Positions 38,622 to 45,986 of a stretch of DNA of 64,000 bases are shown one piece after another. The first letter of the stretch is position 1. Every line of letters starts with the position of its first letter. The position numbers and the translations under genes were made by a program. This stretch comes from Mesorhizobium sp. B2-4-15 (lineage in GTDB: Bacteria > Pseudomonadota > Alphaproteobacteria > Rhizobiales > Rhizobiaceae): the NCBI RefSeq assembly GCF_006658505.1, contig NZ_VFUZ01000004.1, forward strand, positions 248,001 through 312,000, given 5' to 3'. The notes under the pieces were generated by a model. The model saw nothing but the letters and a program-made list of their open reading frames with translations. It had not been told where the DNA came from and did not search any database.

Positions 38622-39233
38622 CTAGCGGTCCGCCAGCGCCAGCTTGGCGCCGAGCATCACAAAGGCGCCGGCGAAGGTGCGACGCATCCAGGTCAGCACC
38701 ATCGGCCGCGACACGACATGGCTGCGGATCGAAGCGGCAAAGATGCCGTAGCCGACGAAAACCACGAAGGTCAGAAGCATGAAGACAAAGCTGAGTTCCA
38801 GCATCCTCGACAGCGCATTGGGCTCGGTGGTGCTGACGAATTGCGGCAGGAAGGCGAAGAAGAAGATCGACAGTTTCGGGTTGAGCACGTTGACGAGGAT
38901 ACCGGTGGCAATCACCTTGCCGGACGAGCGCGGCGCGACATTTTCATCGACGCTGAGGCCACCCTTCTCCTTCAGCGTGTTCCAGGCCATGTAGAGCAGA
39001 TAGGCGACGCCGAGATATTTCAGCGTCTCGAAGGCGATCGCGCTGGTGTGCAGCAGCGCTGCAAGGCCGGTGATGGCGGCGGCCATGTGCGGGATGATGC
39101 CGAGCGTGCAGCCGAAGGCGGCAATGATCGAGGCCCGCGCACCGCGCGAAAGCCCGGCACTCAGCGTGTAGAGAACGCCGGTACCGGGCGAAGCCACGAC
39201 GATCAGCGACGTCAACAGGAATTCGATGCTCAC
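38622..39233 (-). CDS. LysE/RhtB family amino-acid exporter
   Basis: A 203-residue membrane protein. It shows the family start FLLTSLIVVASPGTGVLYTL, GCTLGIIPHMAAAITGL, YLGVAYLLYMAWNTLKEKGG and VNVLNPKLSIFFFAFLPQF. Six hydrophobic segments are expected. It should export an amino acid or derivative; the substrate is unknown. GTG at 39233, preceded by GGAGGA at a good distance, decides the start. It is the second LysE protein of the window and is not close in sequence to that at 22.0 kb. Confidence 0.9.
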   Translation of the reverse strand: MSIEFLLTSLIVVASPGTGVLYTLSAGLSRGARASIIAAFGCTLGIIPHMAAAITGLAALLHTSAIAFETLKYLGVAYLLYMAWNTLKEKGGLSVDENVAPRSSGKVIATGILVNVLNPKLSIFFFAFLPQFVSTTEPNALSRMLELSFVFMLLTFVVFVGYGIFAASIRSHVVSRPMVLTWMRRTFAGAFVMLGAKLALADR

Positions 39234-39308
39234 GATTGATCCTCCGCAGCCCTGCACCGATGCAGCCTAGCCAGCAAGGTAGAACAGCACAAGCCGCCGG
39301 AAATGCGG

Positions 39309-39659
39309 CTACGACGTCGTCGGCAATCCGTGCGCCCGGCGCGCCATCAGGCAGTCGTCGTCGCCGGGCATGCAGGCGCGACAGACATCCGGGCGGACGT
39401 CGTAAATGCCGCAAGCCGTCGCCTTGCCGACCTCGCCGGTCAGGGCCGAGCAGCGCACGCCCTCGCAACGCATGCCGGATTCGTTGGTCGCGACATATTT
39501 TGCCGGGATACGGTCGAGCTGCGCGTCATCCTCGGTGGAAAAGCGCGGCCATTCGGCCGAGTAGGAACAGCAAGCGCCACAGCTCTGGCAGTCGAAGGCG
39601 GGCGCCGCAAGGCCGCGCGGCGCAAGCACGACAAGGCTGCGATCGGCGTCCTGCGGCAA
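39309..39659 (-). CDS. YkgJ-type cysteine-cluster protein
   Basis: A 116-residue protein with a CxxCxxCC metal-binding start (FDCQSCGACC), then GVRCSALTG, TACGIYDVRPDVCRAC. This eight-cysteine pattern is the YkgJ/Fe-S-cluster-like zinc- or iron-chelating family. The function is unknown. It starts with TTG at 39659, with GGTAGG about 13 bases upstream, four bases after a small basic gene, so the genes are probably co-transcribed. The frame continues upstream but without homology. Confidence 0.8.
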   Translation of the reverse strand: MPQDADRSLVVLAPRGLAAPAFDCQSCGACCSYSAEWPRFSTEDDAQLDRIPAKYVATNESGMRCEGVRCSALTGEVGKATACGIYDVRPDVCRACMPGDDDCLMARRAHGLPTTS

Positions 39660-39663
39660 GGCG

Positions 39664-39825
39664 CTATTTTTTCCTACCCGCCTTGCGCGGTGGCGTCTCG
39701 ACCGGTGACTTGAACAGGTCGGTCGCTGCCTCAACGGGCGCGGTCTTCAGCGCCGCGGCCGGCTTCACCGGCTTTGCAACGGCCGACGCTGCCGGCTGGT
39801 CCTTGGCGGAGAATTTTATGGCCAT
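39664..39825 (-). CDS. Small basic protein, 53 residues, unknown function
   Basis: A small Ala/Lys/Pro-rich protein starting MAIKFSAKDQPAAS, then KPVKPAAALKTAPVEAATD and ending ETPPRKAGRKK. It has no cysteines or membrane segment. It is wedged between two co-oriented genes: the upstream gene stops two bases before its ATG and the YkgJ start is four bases after its stop. This packing and codon use support a real gene. The basic tail suggests nucleic-acid binding, which is a guess. Confidence 0.65.
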   Translation of the reverse strand: MAIKFSAKDQPAASAVAKPVKPAAALKTAPVEAATDLFKSPVETPPRKAGRKK

Positions 39826-39826
39826 G

Positions 39827-40231
39827 TCAGTCCTCGTTGCCGGAGCGCGATGGCGCTCGCGGATTGCGCAAGCGGCCGATCAGCGCCGAAACCGCCGTGA
39901 TGTTCATTTCCTCCGGCGACCAGATCGCCGTTGCCTCGATGTGATGCGGCCCAAGTTCGCGATGCGTGCTGCCGCTGTAAGCGGCGTCCTGATAGGTGAC
40001 CAGCTGCCGTGTCTTGGGATCTTCGCGGATATATTCGATCAGATAGTTCGGGCACTCGGCACGGCCACGCACGCCAATCCGCACCTGCGCATCGCCGTGG
40101 GCCCGCTTGCAGCGCTCGAGCTTTTCCAGCACACGCCGGACATATTCGACCGGCTTGTCCAGCACTTCGACCATATCGGCGATGGTCGCATGGGCAGCGA
40201 TCGGCGTTGGCGGCACGCGTTTGGTGGCCAT
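39827..40231 (-). CDS. Conserved hypothetical protein
   Basis: A 134-residue protein with no domain I recognise. It opens MATKRVPPTPIAAHATIADM with a helical segment VEYVRRVLEKLERCKRA, then RIGVRGRAECPNYLIEYIRE and a loop of polar residues. It lies first in the compact group with the small basic protein and the YkgJ protein. Composition is normal for the chromosome, so I take it as a real gene of unknown role. Confidence 0.65.
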   Translation of the reverse strand: MATKRVPPTPIAAHATIADMVEVLDKPVEYVRRVLEKLERCKRAHGDAQVRIGVRGRAECPNYLIEYIREDPKTRQLVTYQDAAYSGSTHRELGPHHIEATAIWSPEEMNITAVSALIGRLRNPRAPSRSGNED

Positions 40232-40462
40232 CAGCGTGCGTCCGTGTGTTTCGGCAAGGCTGGCTTGCGCGGTTCATTCGAAGTGGCGGTCAAAATATTC
40301 TCCTGTCCGGAGCGCGCCGAAAATGGCGAGGCCGGTCTTTCGGCCATGGCTGCGTACAAAGCAATACGGCGTCTGGTTCAAATTTGTCGGGTGCTGCCTC
40401 GCCGCTATGACTGGCCCACAAATATGCATAGCACAGCCTGACGGCCAGCGGCCCGGAATTCG

Positions 40463-40627
40463 ATGGTCCTGCACGAGAAAGACGATGCCCGCGCTGCTGC
40501 GCCGCAACGCCGCGGCCACTTGCCACAGCCGCGTGAAGAAAAACTTGTGTTCGTTGGGAACCGATGTCCCGATCGGCCGTTTTGGACATGCCGTCAACAA
40601 TTCATGAGAGCAATCGAAGAAGGTTGA
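40463..40627 (+). CDS. Candidate small protein, 54 residues
   Basis: An open frame starting MVLHEKDDARAAAPQRRGHL and ending CRQQFMRAIEEG. Its second half (FVGNRCPDRPFWTC) looks protein-like, with two cysteines and aromatic residues. A terminator-like hairpin on the same strand follows 11 bases later. No strong ribosome site is visible. It is the only supportable content of the 460-base gap at 40232-40691 besides the hairpins. It could equally be part of a small RNA. Confidence 0.35.
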   Translation: MVLHEKDDARAAAPQRRGHLPQPREEKLVFVGNRCPDRPFWTCRQQFMRAIEEG

Positions 40628-40637
40628 CGGCAAAAGG

Positions 40638-40675
40638 ACGCCTCCCGCGCAATAAAACGCACGAGGGGCGTTTTT
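40638..40675 (+). terminator. Candidate intrinsic terminator
   Basis: ACGCCTC and GAGGGGCGT arms (one bulge) with a long A-rich loop, then TTTTT. Just upstream, GCCGTCAAC (40590-40598) and GTTGACGGC (40623-40631) form another 9-bp stem. Together they suggest the end of a plus-strand transcript. Confidence 0.55.
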
Positions 40676-40691
40676 GTATGGCGCCTGGCCT

Positions 40692-41474
40692 TCACATCAC
40701 GGCGGTCATCATCGGCAGGATTTCATAGCGAAAGCCCAACCCGGAACGAATCGCCGGGTCCGCCTCGGTCAATTCCCGCACAGCGGCCTCATCGTCGGCG
40801 CGCACGATGCCGAGTCCCCAGGGGCCGACAGGATCGGCGACCGGTCCGAACAGGATGACACCGCCCTCGCCCAGCTTGCCGCGCAGATAATCCGAATGCT
40901 GTTTCATCAGCGCCTTTTCCGCATCGGTCAGAGTGAAAGCAAAGTCGGGCCGTGGCGGAATCAGCCGGCAGTGAAACACGCCCTGCGGTTTGCCGCCGGC
41001 CCCATCCGTGAGGAAGGCGGCCAGCCAACCCAGCACGCGTTCCCAGCCGAGGCCGTGATCGCGGCAAGCACCCTCGCGAGTGCCGAACCCCTCATGACGC
41101 AAAATCAGCCGCGTTCCGGTGTCGATCGCTTCGAGCATGTAGGTCACGGTGGTGACGTTGTCGCCGTCCCACGGGGCCTTCCATGTCATGACCAGAAGGT
41201 GGGGCGGCTCGACCTCGAGATATTCGCCCTGGACATGAAATTCCTGGCCATCGGCGCCCTTGCCTTCCGATCGCCACGTGCCGCCCGGCCGCACGTCTGC
41301 CGTATGTCTCGTTGTCCGGTAGAGCTCGTCCGACCCCCACCAGAGCGGTATCTGATCATCCGCTGTCAAGGCGCGAAACACCCGCTCGGGTGGTGACGAG
41401 ATCGTCACGGTGGCGAGAATCGTGCCCGTCGACACGTCGGCAATGGCGCGAGGTCTGTCGTGGCTGGCCATCAT
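40692..41474 (-). CDS. SRPBCC (AHSA1-like) - YCII fusion protein
   Basis: A 260-residue two-domain protein. Residues 15-155 are an AHSA1-type START-like domain (ATVTISSPPERVFRALTADD, WWGSDELYRTTRHTADVRPG, GWERVLGWLAAFL). Residues 170-260 are a YCII-related domain (DFAFTLTDAEKALMKQHSDY, GVILFGPVADPVGPWGLGI). Both families are small ligand-binding folds with unknown substrates. The start overlaps the ArsR regulator by four bases (ATGA). ArsR-AHSA1 pairs are common and are often stress or toxin responses. The YCII half is an unusual addition. Confidence 0.88.
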   Translation of the reverse strand: MMASHDRPRAIADVSTGTILATVTISSPPERVFRALTADDQIPLWWGSDELYRTTRHTADVRPGGTWRSEGKGADGQEFHVQGEYLEVEPPHLLVMTWKAPWDGDNVTTVTYMLEAIDTGTRLILRHEGFGTREGACRDHGLGWERVLGWLAAFLTDGAGGKPQGVFHCRLIPPRPDFAFTLTDAEKALMKQHSDYLRGKLGEGGVILFGPVADPVGPWGLGIVRADDEAAVRELTEADPAIRSGLGFRYEILPMMTAVM

Positions 41475-41791
41475 TCGTTCTCCAGGTAAGACTTCAGATT
41501 GCCGAGGCTTGCCTGCCAGAAATCGCGATAGGGCAAGATCCAGTCGGCCACGTCCTTCAGTTCAGCCGGCTCCAGCCGGTAGAGCCGCTCGCGGCCGTGC
41601 TTCTGCTCGGAGACGACGCGCAGCTCGCGCAGAACCCTCAGATGCTTGGAAATCGCCGGCCGGCTCTGCGAAAAGGCCGCGGCGAGTTCGTTGACCGGCG
41701 CCGGCCCATGCCTCAACCGGTCGAGAATGGCACGGCGGGTCGGGTCGGCAATGGCCCGAAAGACGGAACGGTCAGGATCAGTCTGCGGCAT
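41471..41791 (-). CDS. ArsR family transcriptional regulator
   Basis: A 106-residue winged-helix repressor: DPTRRAILDRLRHGPAPVNE, then the recognition helix SQSRPAISKHLRVLRELRVV and the wing EQKHGRERLYRLEP. No ArsR metal-site cysteines are apparent, so it is likely of the SRPBCC-associated non-metal subgroup. It overlaps the SRPBCC-YCII gene by four bases, indicating co-regulation. It probably represses its own operon. Confidence 0.93.
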   Translation of the reverse strand: MPQTDPDRSVFRAIADPTRRAILDRLRHGPAPVNELAAAFSQSRPAISKHLRVLRELRVVSEQKHGRERLYRLEPAELKDVADWILPYRDFWQASLGNLKSYLENE

Positions 41792-41860
41792 AATGCGTAT
41801 CCATTTGGTTACGTATTATGCCGATTACAGACTTCCGTCAACCTTGCTCCAAAAGACTGC

Positions 41861-42613
41861 TCAGCGCTCCTGGTCGGTCGGCCTGATGACGATCTCGTTG
41901 ACGTTGACGCGTGCCGGTTGAGTGACCGCATAGAGGATGGCGGCGGCGACATCCTCGGCGGTCAGCGCCTCCATCGTGGCGAGGCGCTGGTCCAGTCCCG
42001 CCTTCGAGGCGGCGTTGGTGATGTGGTCGCCGAGTTCGGTGCGCACCAAGCCGGGCTCGATGACGGTAACGCGGACCTTGTCGGCATAGACCTCACGCCG
42101 CAGCGATTCCGAAAAACCGACGACGCCGAATTTGGTCGCCGCATAGCCGCTGGCGCCGGGATTGGCGACGCGGCCGGCGACGGACGAGACATTGACGATA
42201 TGACCCTTGGCAGCCCGGAGATGCGGTAGGGCTGCCTTGGTCATGCCCATCAGGGCCAGCAGGTTGAGTTCCACCATCTGGCGCCAGTCCTCGAGCGTCG
42301 CCTCCGCGGCCGGCGACAGCAGCATCACTCCGGCATTGTTGACGAGGATATCGAGCCGGCCCCATTCGGCCACCACCTTTCCGACCACAGCAGTGATGTC
42401 ATCGTTGCGGGTCACATCAGCCTCGACGCGCAACGCCGCTCCGCCGGCCTTTTCGATGCGCGCGGCCAGCGCTTCGAGCCGATCGGCACGGCGGGCGGCG
42501 ACCGCCACCTTTGCCCCAGCGGCGGCCAGCGCCATGGCTGTTGCCTCACCAATACCCGATGAGGCGCCGGTGACGAGAGCGACCTTGTCGGCAAGCGTGG
42601 AAGAAACGGTCAT
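41861..42613 (-). CDS. Short-chain dehydrogenase/reductase (SDR)
   Basis: A 250-residue classical SDR. The NAD(P) loop is TGASSGIG near the N-terminus, then NNAG (ILVNNAGVMLLSP), the catalytic Ser in VNVSSVAGRV and Tyr-x-x-x-Lys in YAATK. The arginines after the second strand (AARRADRLEAL) suggest NADP preference. It should oxidise or reduce a small alcohol or ketone; the substrate is unknown. The ATG at 42613 sets the start. The frame is open much further upstream without homology. Confidence 0.93.
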   Translation of the reverse strand: MTVSSTLADKVALVTGASSGIGEATAMALAAAGAKVAVAARRADRLEALAARIEKAGGAALRVEADVTRNDDITAVVGKVVAEWGRLDILVNNAGVMLLSPAAEATLEDWRQMVELNLLALMGMTKAALPHLRAAKGHIVNVSSVAGRVANPGASGYAATKFGVVGFSESLRREVYADKVRVTVIEPGLVRTELGDHITNAASKAGLDQRLATMEALTAEDVAAAILYAVTQPARVNVNEIVIRPTDQER

Positions 42614-42695
42614 TGCAACATCTCCAAAAAGCCCCTGCCCAACGCTCCTAGATAGGCTGGCCCGATCCTTCTGAAAGGCCGCTTCCAGACAGACG

Positions 42696-43349
42696 CTATT
42701 CGTCAGGTCCGGGCTCGGGCCAAGGTTCCCTCGCCGCCTCCGCGTACCATTGTCGCATCGCCGGCGTCGCGAGCACGGCATCGACATAGGCCCTGGTGTC
42801 AGGCGCCAGCATGCCGCCATAAGTGTCGAAGCGTGTGACAACGGGCGCGTACATGGCATCGGCCGCGGTGAAATGGCCGAACAGAAAAGGGCCACCCTTG
42901 CCGTATTTCTCGCGGCACTCGCGCCATAGGGCTTCAATGCGCGCTCGCTGCGCCTCGCCTTCGGCGTCAAGCGGCTTGTGCGCTTTCGGCCGCCGCAAAT
43001 TCATCGGCCAGCCATAGCGGACGTCGCGGAAACCGGAATGCATCTCGGTCGCCGCCGCGCGCGCCAGCGCGCGAGCGCCGATATCGGCGGGCCAGAGTTT
43101 CTTGTCCGGAAACAGGTCCGCGAGATATTCAAGGATGGCAAGGGTTTCCCAGACGACCCTGCCCTTGTGATTCAGGACCGGCACCTGGCCGGTCGGCGAC
43201 ACTTTGGCGAGGCTGGCGGCAGTTTCGGGCGTGCGCAGCCGGACAAAACCTTCCTCGAACGGGATCTCCAGATGCCTCATCGCCAGCCATGGCCGTAGCG
43301 ACCATGAGGAGAAGCACTTGTTACCGATGTAGAGCGTGAAGTCCGCCAT
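42696..43349 (-). CDS. Glutathione S-transferase family protein
   Basis: A 217-residue GST. The thioredoxin-like N-domain is LYIGNKCFSSWSLRPWLAM, with Cys and Ser near the active-site position, followed by the cis-Pro segment GQVPVLNHKGRVVWETLAI, where E-T binds glutathione. The C-terminal helical domain includes FGHFTAADAMYAPVVTRFDT. It detoxifies electrophiles or reduces disulfides. GGGGAGAA precedes the ATG at 43349, which is preferred over an ATG four codons upstream. Confidence 0.92.
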   Translation of the reverse strand: MADFTLYIGNKCFSSWSLRPWLAMRHLEIPFEEGFVRLRTPETAASLAKVSPTGQVPVLNHKGRVVWETLAILEYLADLFPDKKLWPADIGARALARAAATEMHSGFRDVRYGWPMNLRRPKAHKPLDAEGEAQRARIEALWRECREKYGKGGPFLFGHFTAADAMYAPVVTRFDTYGGMLAPDTRAYVDAVLATPAMRQWYAEAAREPWPEPGPDE

Positions 43350-43546
43350 TTCTCTCCCCATGCGCACGACCGTCCTGGAAACTTCGGCGCGTGCGTCTCG
43401 GCAACCTACCCGGTCAGCTTTGCCGCCGGAAGCGGCTGCTCGCACTCATTTGCTTGCGGGACAATGCCTGGAACTTAACAGACACTGGCCCGTTTGTTGC
43501 GCGCGGACGAGTTCCTCCGAACTCGAACTCCCAGGAGATGCGGAAA

Positions 43547-43726
43547 ATGGTGAACAAGGATCAGGTCGCGGGCATGGCCAAGCAGGTCAAGGGCTCGGTC
43601 AAACAGGCGGCCGGCAAGGCGACCGGCAACAAGCGGACCCAGGCCGAAGGCATGGCGGAAAAGGCCGCGGGCAAGGTGCAGAAGACCTATGGCGACTTGA
43701 AGGACAAGGTTAGGAAGGCCCTATGA
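43547..43726 (+). CDS. CsbD family stress-response protein
   Basis: A 59-residue hydrophilic helical protein, MVNKDQVAGMAKQVKGSVKQ, with repeats of the A-G-K-x-T-G-N and AEGMAEKAAGKVQK type, typical of CsbD/YjbJ. These are abundant general-stress proteins of unknown biochemical role. AGGAG nine bases before the ATG at 43547 decides the start over the ATG at 43538. A terminator follows, so it is monocistronic. Confidence 0.93.
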   Translation: MVNKDQVAGMAKQVKGSVKQAAGKATGNKRTQAEGMAEKAAGKVQKTYGDLKDKVRKAL

Positions 43727-43758
43727 CCCCAGCCAACCTGGTTCTGTTCATCAGGAAG

Positions 43759-43782
43759 GGCGGCTGCCAAAGCCGCCTTTTT
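43759..43782 (+). terminator. Intrinsic terminator after csbD-like gene
   Basis: Arms GGCGGCT and AGCCGCC with a five-base loop, followed by TTTTT. Confidence 0.92.
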
Positions 43783-43858
43783 CATGTGCTCCAGCCCTTG
43801 CTGAAAGCACTGGTGAAGGCGACCTCGCCATGGTCATCGCGGGCTTCGAAGCCAGGTT

Positions 43859-44479
43859 CTAGGCTTTGTCCAGGGCCGTCAGACAGTCGCGCAGCACGGC
43901 GGCGTCCTGCATCGCCTTGGCCATCGACATGGCGCCGGAATAGGTGGCCATGGCAAGTGCCGCAAAACGCTGAGGATCGGTGCCTTGCTCCCTGCCCTCC
44001 TGCTGGTCGGCCCTGATCTTGTCGGCGAGCGCCTGGCGCCACGCCGCAAAAATGCCGGCAAGGGCAGCACGGAAATCGGGATCGGCGAGCGACAGTTCAT
44101 GCGCGAGATTGTTGAGCGGACAGCCGCGCACGAAACCCTGCCGCTCCAGTTCCGCCGCCACGGCCTCGAACACAGCCCGCACGCCGTCGCGCGCCGAAGC
44201 CGCCGCCCGCACCGGCGCGATCCACGTCTCCTCGACCGCCGCCGCGACGCGCTCATCGATTACCGCCAGCGCCAATGCCTTCTTGGTGGGGAAATGATGA
44301 TGCAAAGCCCCGCCGCTGACGCCCGCCGCCGTCATCAGGTCGCCCAGGCTGGAAGCGTGATAGCCGCGCGCCTGGAATGATTCCTCGGCCACGTCGAGCA
44401 TTTTCCTGCGCATGCCCTCGGGGTCGTTGACGCGTTTTCGCCGCCGGGGCGCTGATCGACTGGTCGTCTCTGCTGACAT
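43859..44479 (-). CDS. TetR family transcriptional regulator
   Basis: A 206-residue repressor. HTH: RRKMLDVAEESFQARGYHAS, LGDLMTAAGVSGGALHHHFP. The C-terminal part (GFVRGCPLNNLAHELSLADP) is the TetR_C group of the LfrR/YxaF kind. The start ATG is at 44479. Immediately upstream is a perfect palindrome of the operator type, and a plus-strand frame that looks truncated by the neighbouring GT90 gene. Confidence 0.92.
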   Translation of the reverse strand: MSAETTSRSAPRRRKRVNDPEGMRRKMLDVAEESFQARGYHASSLGDLMTAAGVSGGALHHHFPTKKALALAVIDERVAAAVEETWIAPVRAAASARDGVRAVFEAVAAELERQGFVRGCPLNNLAHELSLADPDFRAALAGIFAAWRQALADKIRADQQEGREQGTDPQRFAALAMATYSGAMSMAKAMQDAAVLRDCLTALDKA

Positions 44480-44518
44480 TGGCCGACAATAGCATGTTGA
44501 CAAAACAGGACAACCTGT

Positions 44519-44532
44519 CTGTTTATAAACAG
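44519..44532. promoter_or_regulatory. Candidate TetR operator
   Basis: CTGTTTATAAACAG, a perfect 14-bp palindrome. It is flanked by two ACCTGT repeats 22 bases or more apart. It lies between the TetR gene and a divergent open frame with GGAGG at 44551. Confidence 0.7.
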
Positions 44533-44562
44533 GATGATCAACCTGTTTATGGAGGCTGCCCG

Positions 44563-44700
44563 ATGAACTTGTTGGATCAATCCCCCCTTACCTGGCTCAA
44601 ACCTATTGTCCGCCTGCTGGACTTGCCTCGCATAGGAATGCCGGGCGACATCGCGCGGTATCACCACGCCGATCCAAGGGCTTGGCACCACTCGCCGGCC
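44563..44700 (+). pseudogene. Truncated open frame divergent from TetR (uncertain)
   Basis: Starts MNLLDQSPLTWLKPIVRLLD with a strong GGAGG ribosome site and a TetR operator upstream, as expected of a TetR target. After about 45 residues the frame enters the antisense of the GT90 gene and loses any protein character. It looks like the 5' stub of a gene cut off by a rearrangement. I do not recognise the stub. Confidence 0.35.
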
Positions 44701-44715
44701 CTGCACCGCGCGCCA

Positions 44716-45687
44716 TCAGTCAGGCCAGCCGGTCGCGCGCTTGCGCCGCTGAAGACCGGACTTCAGATTGCCTCCAGCCGCCGCATGATCCTGAAGGAGC
44801 TTCGCCCATGCCGCCACGGCTGCCGCGCGCGTCAGGCGGGTCTGCGCGAAATGCCGCGCTTCCGCGGCGATTTCGGTTTCCATCTTCGGATTGGCGCGCA
44901 GCCACTCGATGCGTTCAGTCAGATCCGACAGGTCGCGCGCCACCGGAACATAGTGGCGAAACGGCTCGATATCGTCGAAGAACCATTCTCGCCAGGGCCG
45001 GTCCTGCAGCAGCACGACGCGTTTGGTGTGGAGCAGCATCTTGAAGCGGCCGCTGTAGCCAGCGCCTTCGACATCGATCATGTACCTGTAAGTCGCGACC
45101 TGGTCTTCCATCGTCCTGAACCTGGTGGAGTACCGATTGATGGCGACGTCGTAATTCTGCTCGGTGTCGTACGCCTCGACGAGGTCCGGGCGGACCGACG
45201 CGATCTCGACAATCCTTCTGCGGACACCGTTCATGCAGCGCCCCGCCCAGAACAACCTGTCATCGCGCGGCGGCTCTTCCGACGCAGCCGCCATCGCCCG
45301 CGTCTTCCGGTCATAGTCGTCGAACTTCGCGTCCGGCCAGCCATCGAAAACGAAATCGGGTGCGGCCACCTCGCCATAGCCGTCGGCCTGGGAGAAGGCG
45401 AAACGCGTGCGAAAATAGCGATGCCTTCTGCGCGACGGCGTATCGCCGAGAAGCATATAGAATGGTGGCAGGCTGCGGACGCCAAGGGACGCCAACGCGT
45501 CGGCAATGAGGGTTAGGACCTGCACGTGCCTCTCAAGCCAGGCCGCGCGGGAGCGCACCCTGAGCTTGCCGCCCTCGAAACGGCAGTGGATCTCGCCGCG
45601 ATTGAGCCCAGGCAGAAAGCGCCTGCCGACCTCGGCGACATCGACAGCCATGGGAAGCGCGTTCAGTCCCGTCTTGAGTGGTGCCAT
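44716..45687 (-). CDS. GT90 family glycosyltransferase (LpsA/CAP10-like)
   Basis: A 323-residue protein. The C-terminal part YRYMIDVEGAGYSGRFKMLL, then RVVLLQDRPWREWFFDDIEP and FRHYVPVARDLSDLTERIEW, is the core of the CAP10/LpsA glycosyltransferase fold. LpsA-type proteins add sugar to lipopolysaccharide core or to capsule. The start at the ATG at 45687 is preferred because the codons between 45687 and 45765 are atypical of the chromosome (rare AGA, TTG, TCT). The 299 bases to fumC hold its promoter region and nothing else I can support. Confidence 0.82.
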   Translation of the reverse strand: MAPLKTGLNALPMAVDVAEVGRRFLPGLNRGEIHCRFEGGKLRVRSRAAWLERHVQVLTLIADALASLGVRSLPPFYMLLGDTPSRRRHRYFRTRFAFSQADGYGEVAAPDFVFDGWPDAKFDDYDRKTRAMAAASEEPPRDDRLFWAGRCMNGVRRRIVEIASVRPDLVEAYDTEQNYDVAINRYSTRFRTMEDQVATYRYMIDVEGAGYSGRFKMLLHTKRVVLLQDRPWREWFFDDIEPFRHYVPVARDLSDLTERIEWLRANPKMETEIAAEARHFAQTRLTRAAAVAAWAKLLQDHAAAGGNLKSGLQRRKRATGWPD

Positions 45688-45986
45688 TTTTGACGACGCT
45701 TTTGCCGCGACCCATCTAGATCCGAAAGCCGACTGATACAATCTGACCGTGCGCGGCTCGTTCATCAAGGCGGCTATCCCGTTGACGAGGGGGATGCAAG
45801 AGGCTGGCAACTGGCGAAGTTCATACCGTGGGATAGCCTAGCGCCTAACCACGCTTCGGCTGCCTGCGAAGCGTATTACCGGAGCACCTTCTTCAACCGA
45901 TTTGCATCCTTACCGCGCACAATCTCTGCTTGAAGCCATTTGTGCAACGCGATACGCCGTTGCCGACTTCGAGAAGGAGAAACCTT

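Noticed and set aside
40274..40633. A 119-codon minus-strand frame in the gap before the SRPBCC-YCII gene
   Set aside because: No domain, irregular composition, and it runs against a plus-strand terminator. I prefer the small plus-strand candidate, at low confidence.
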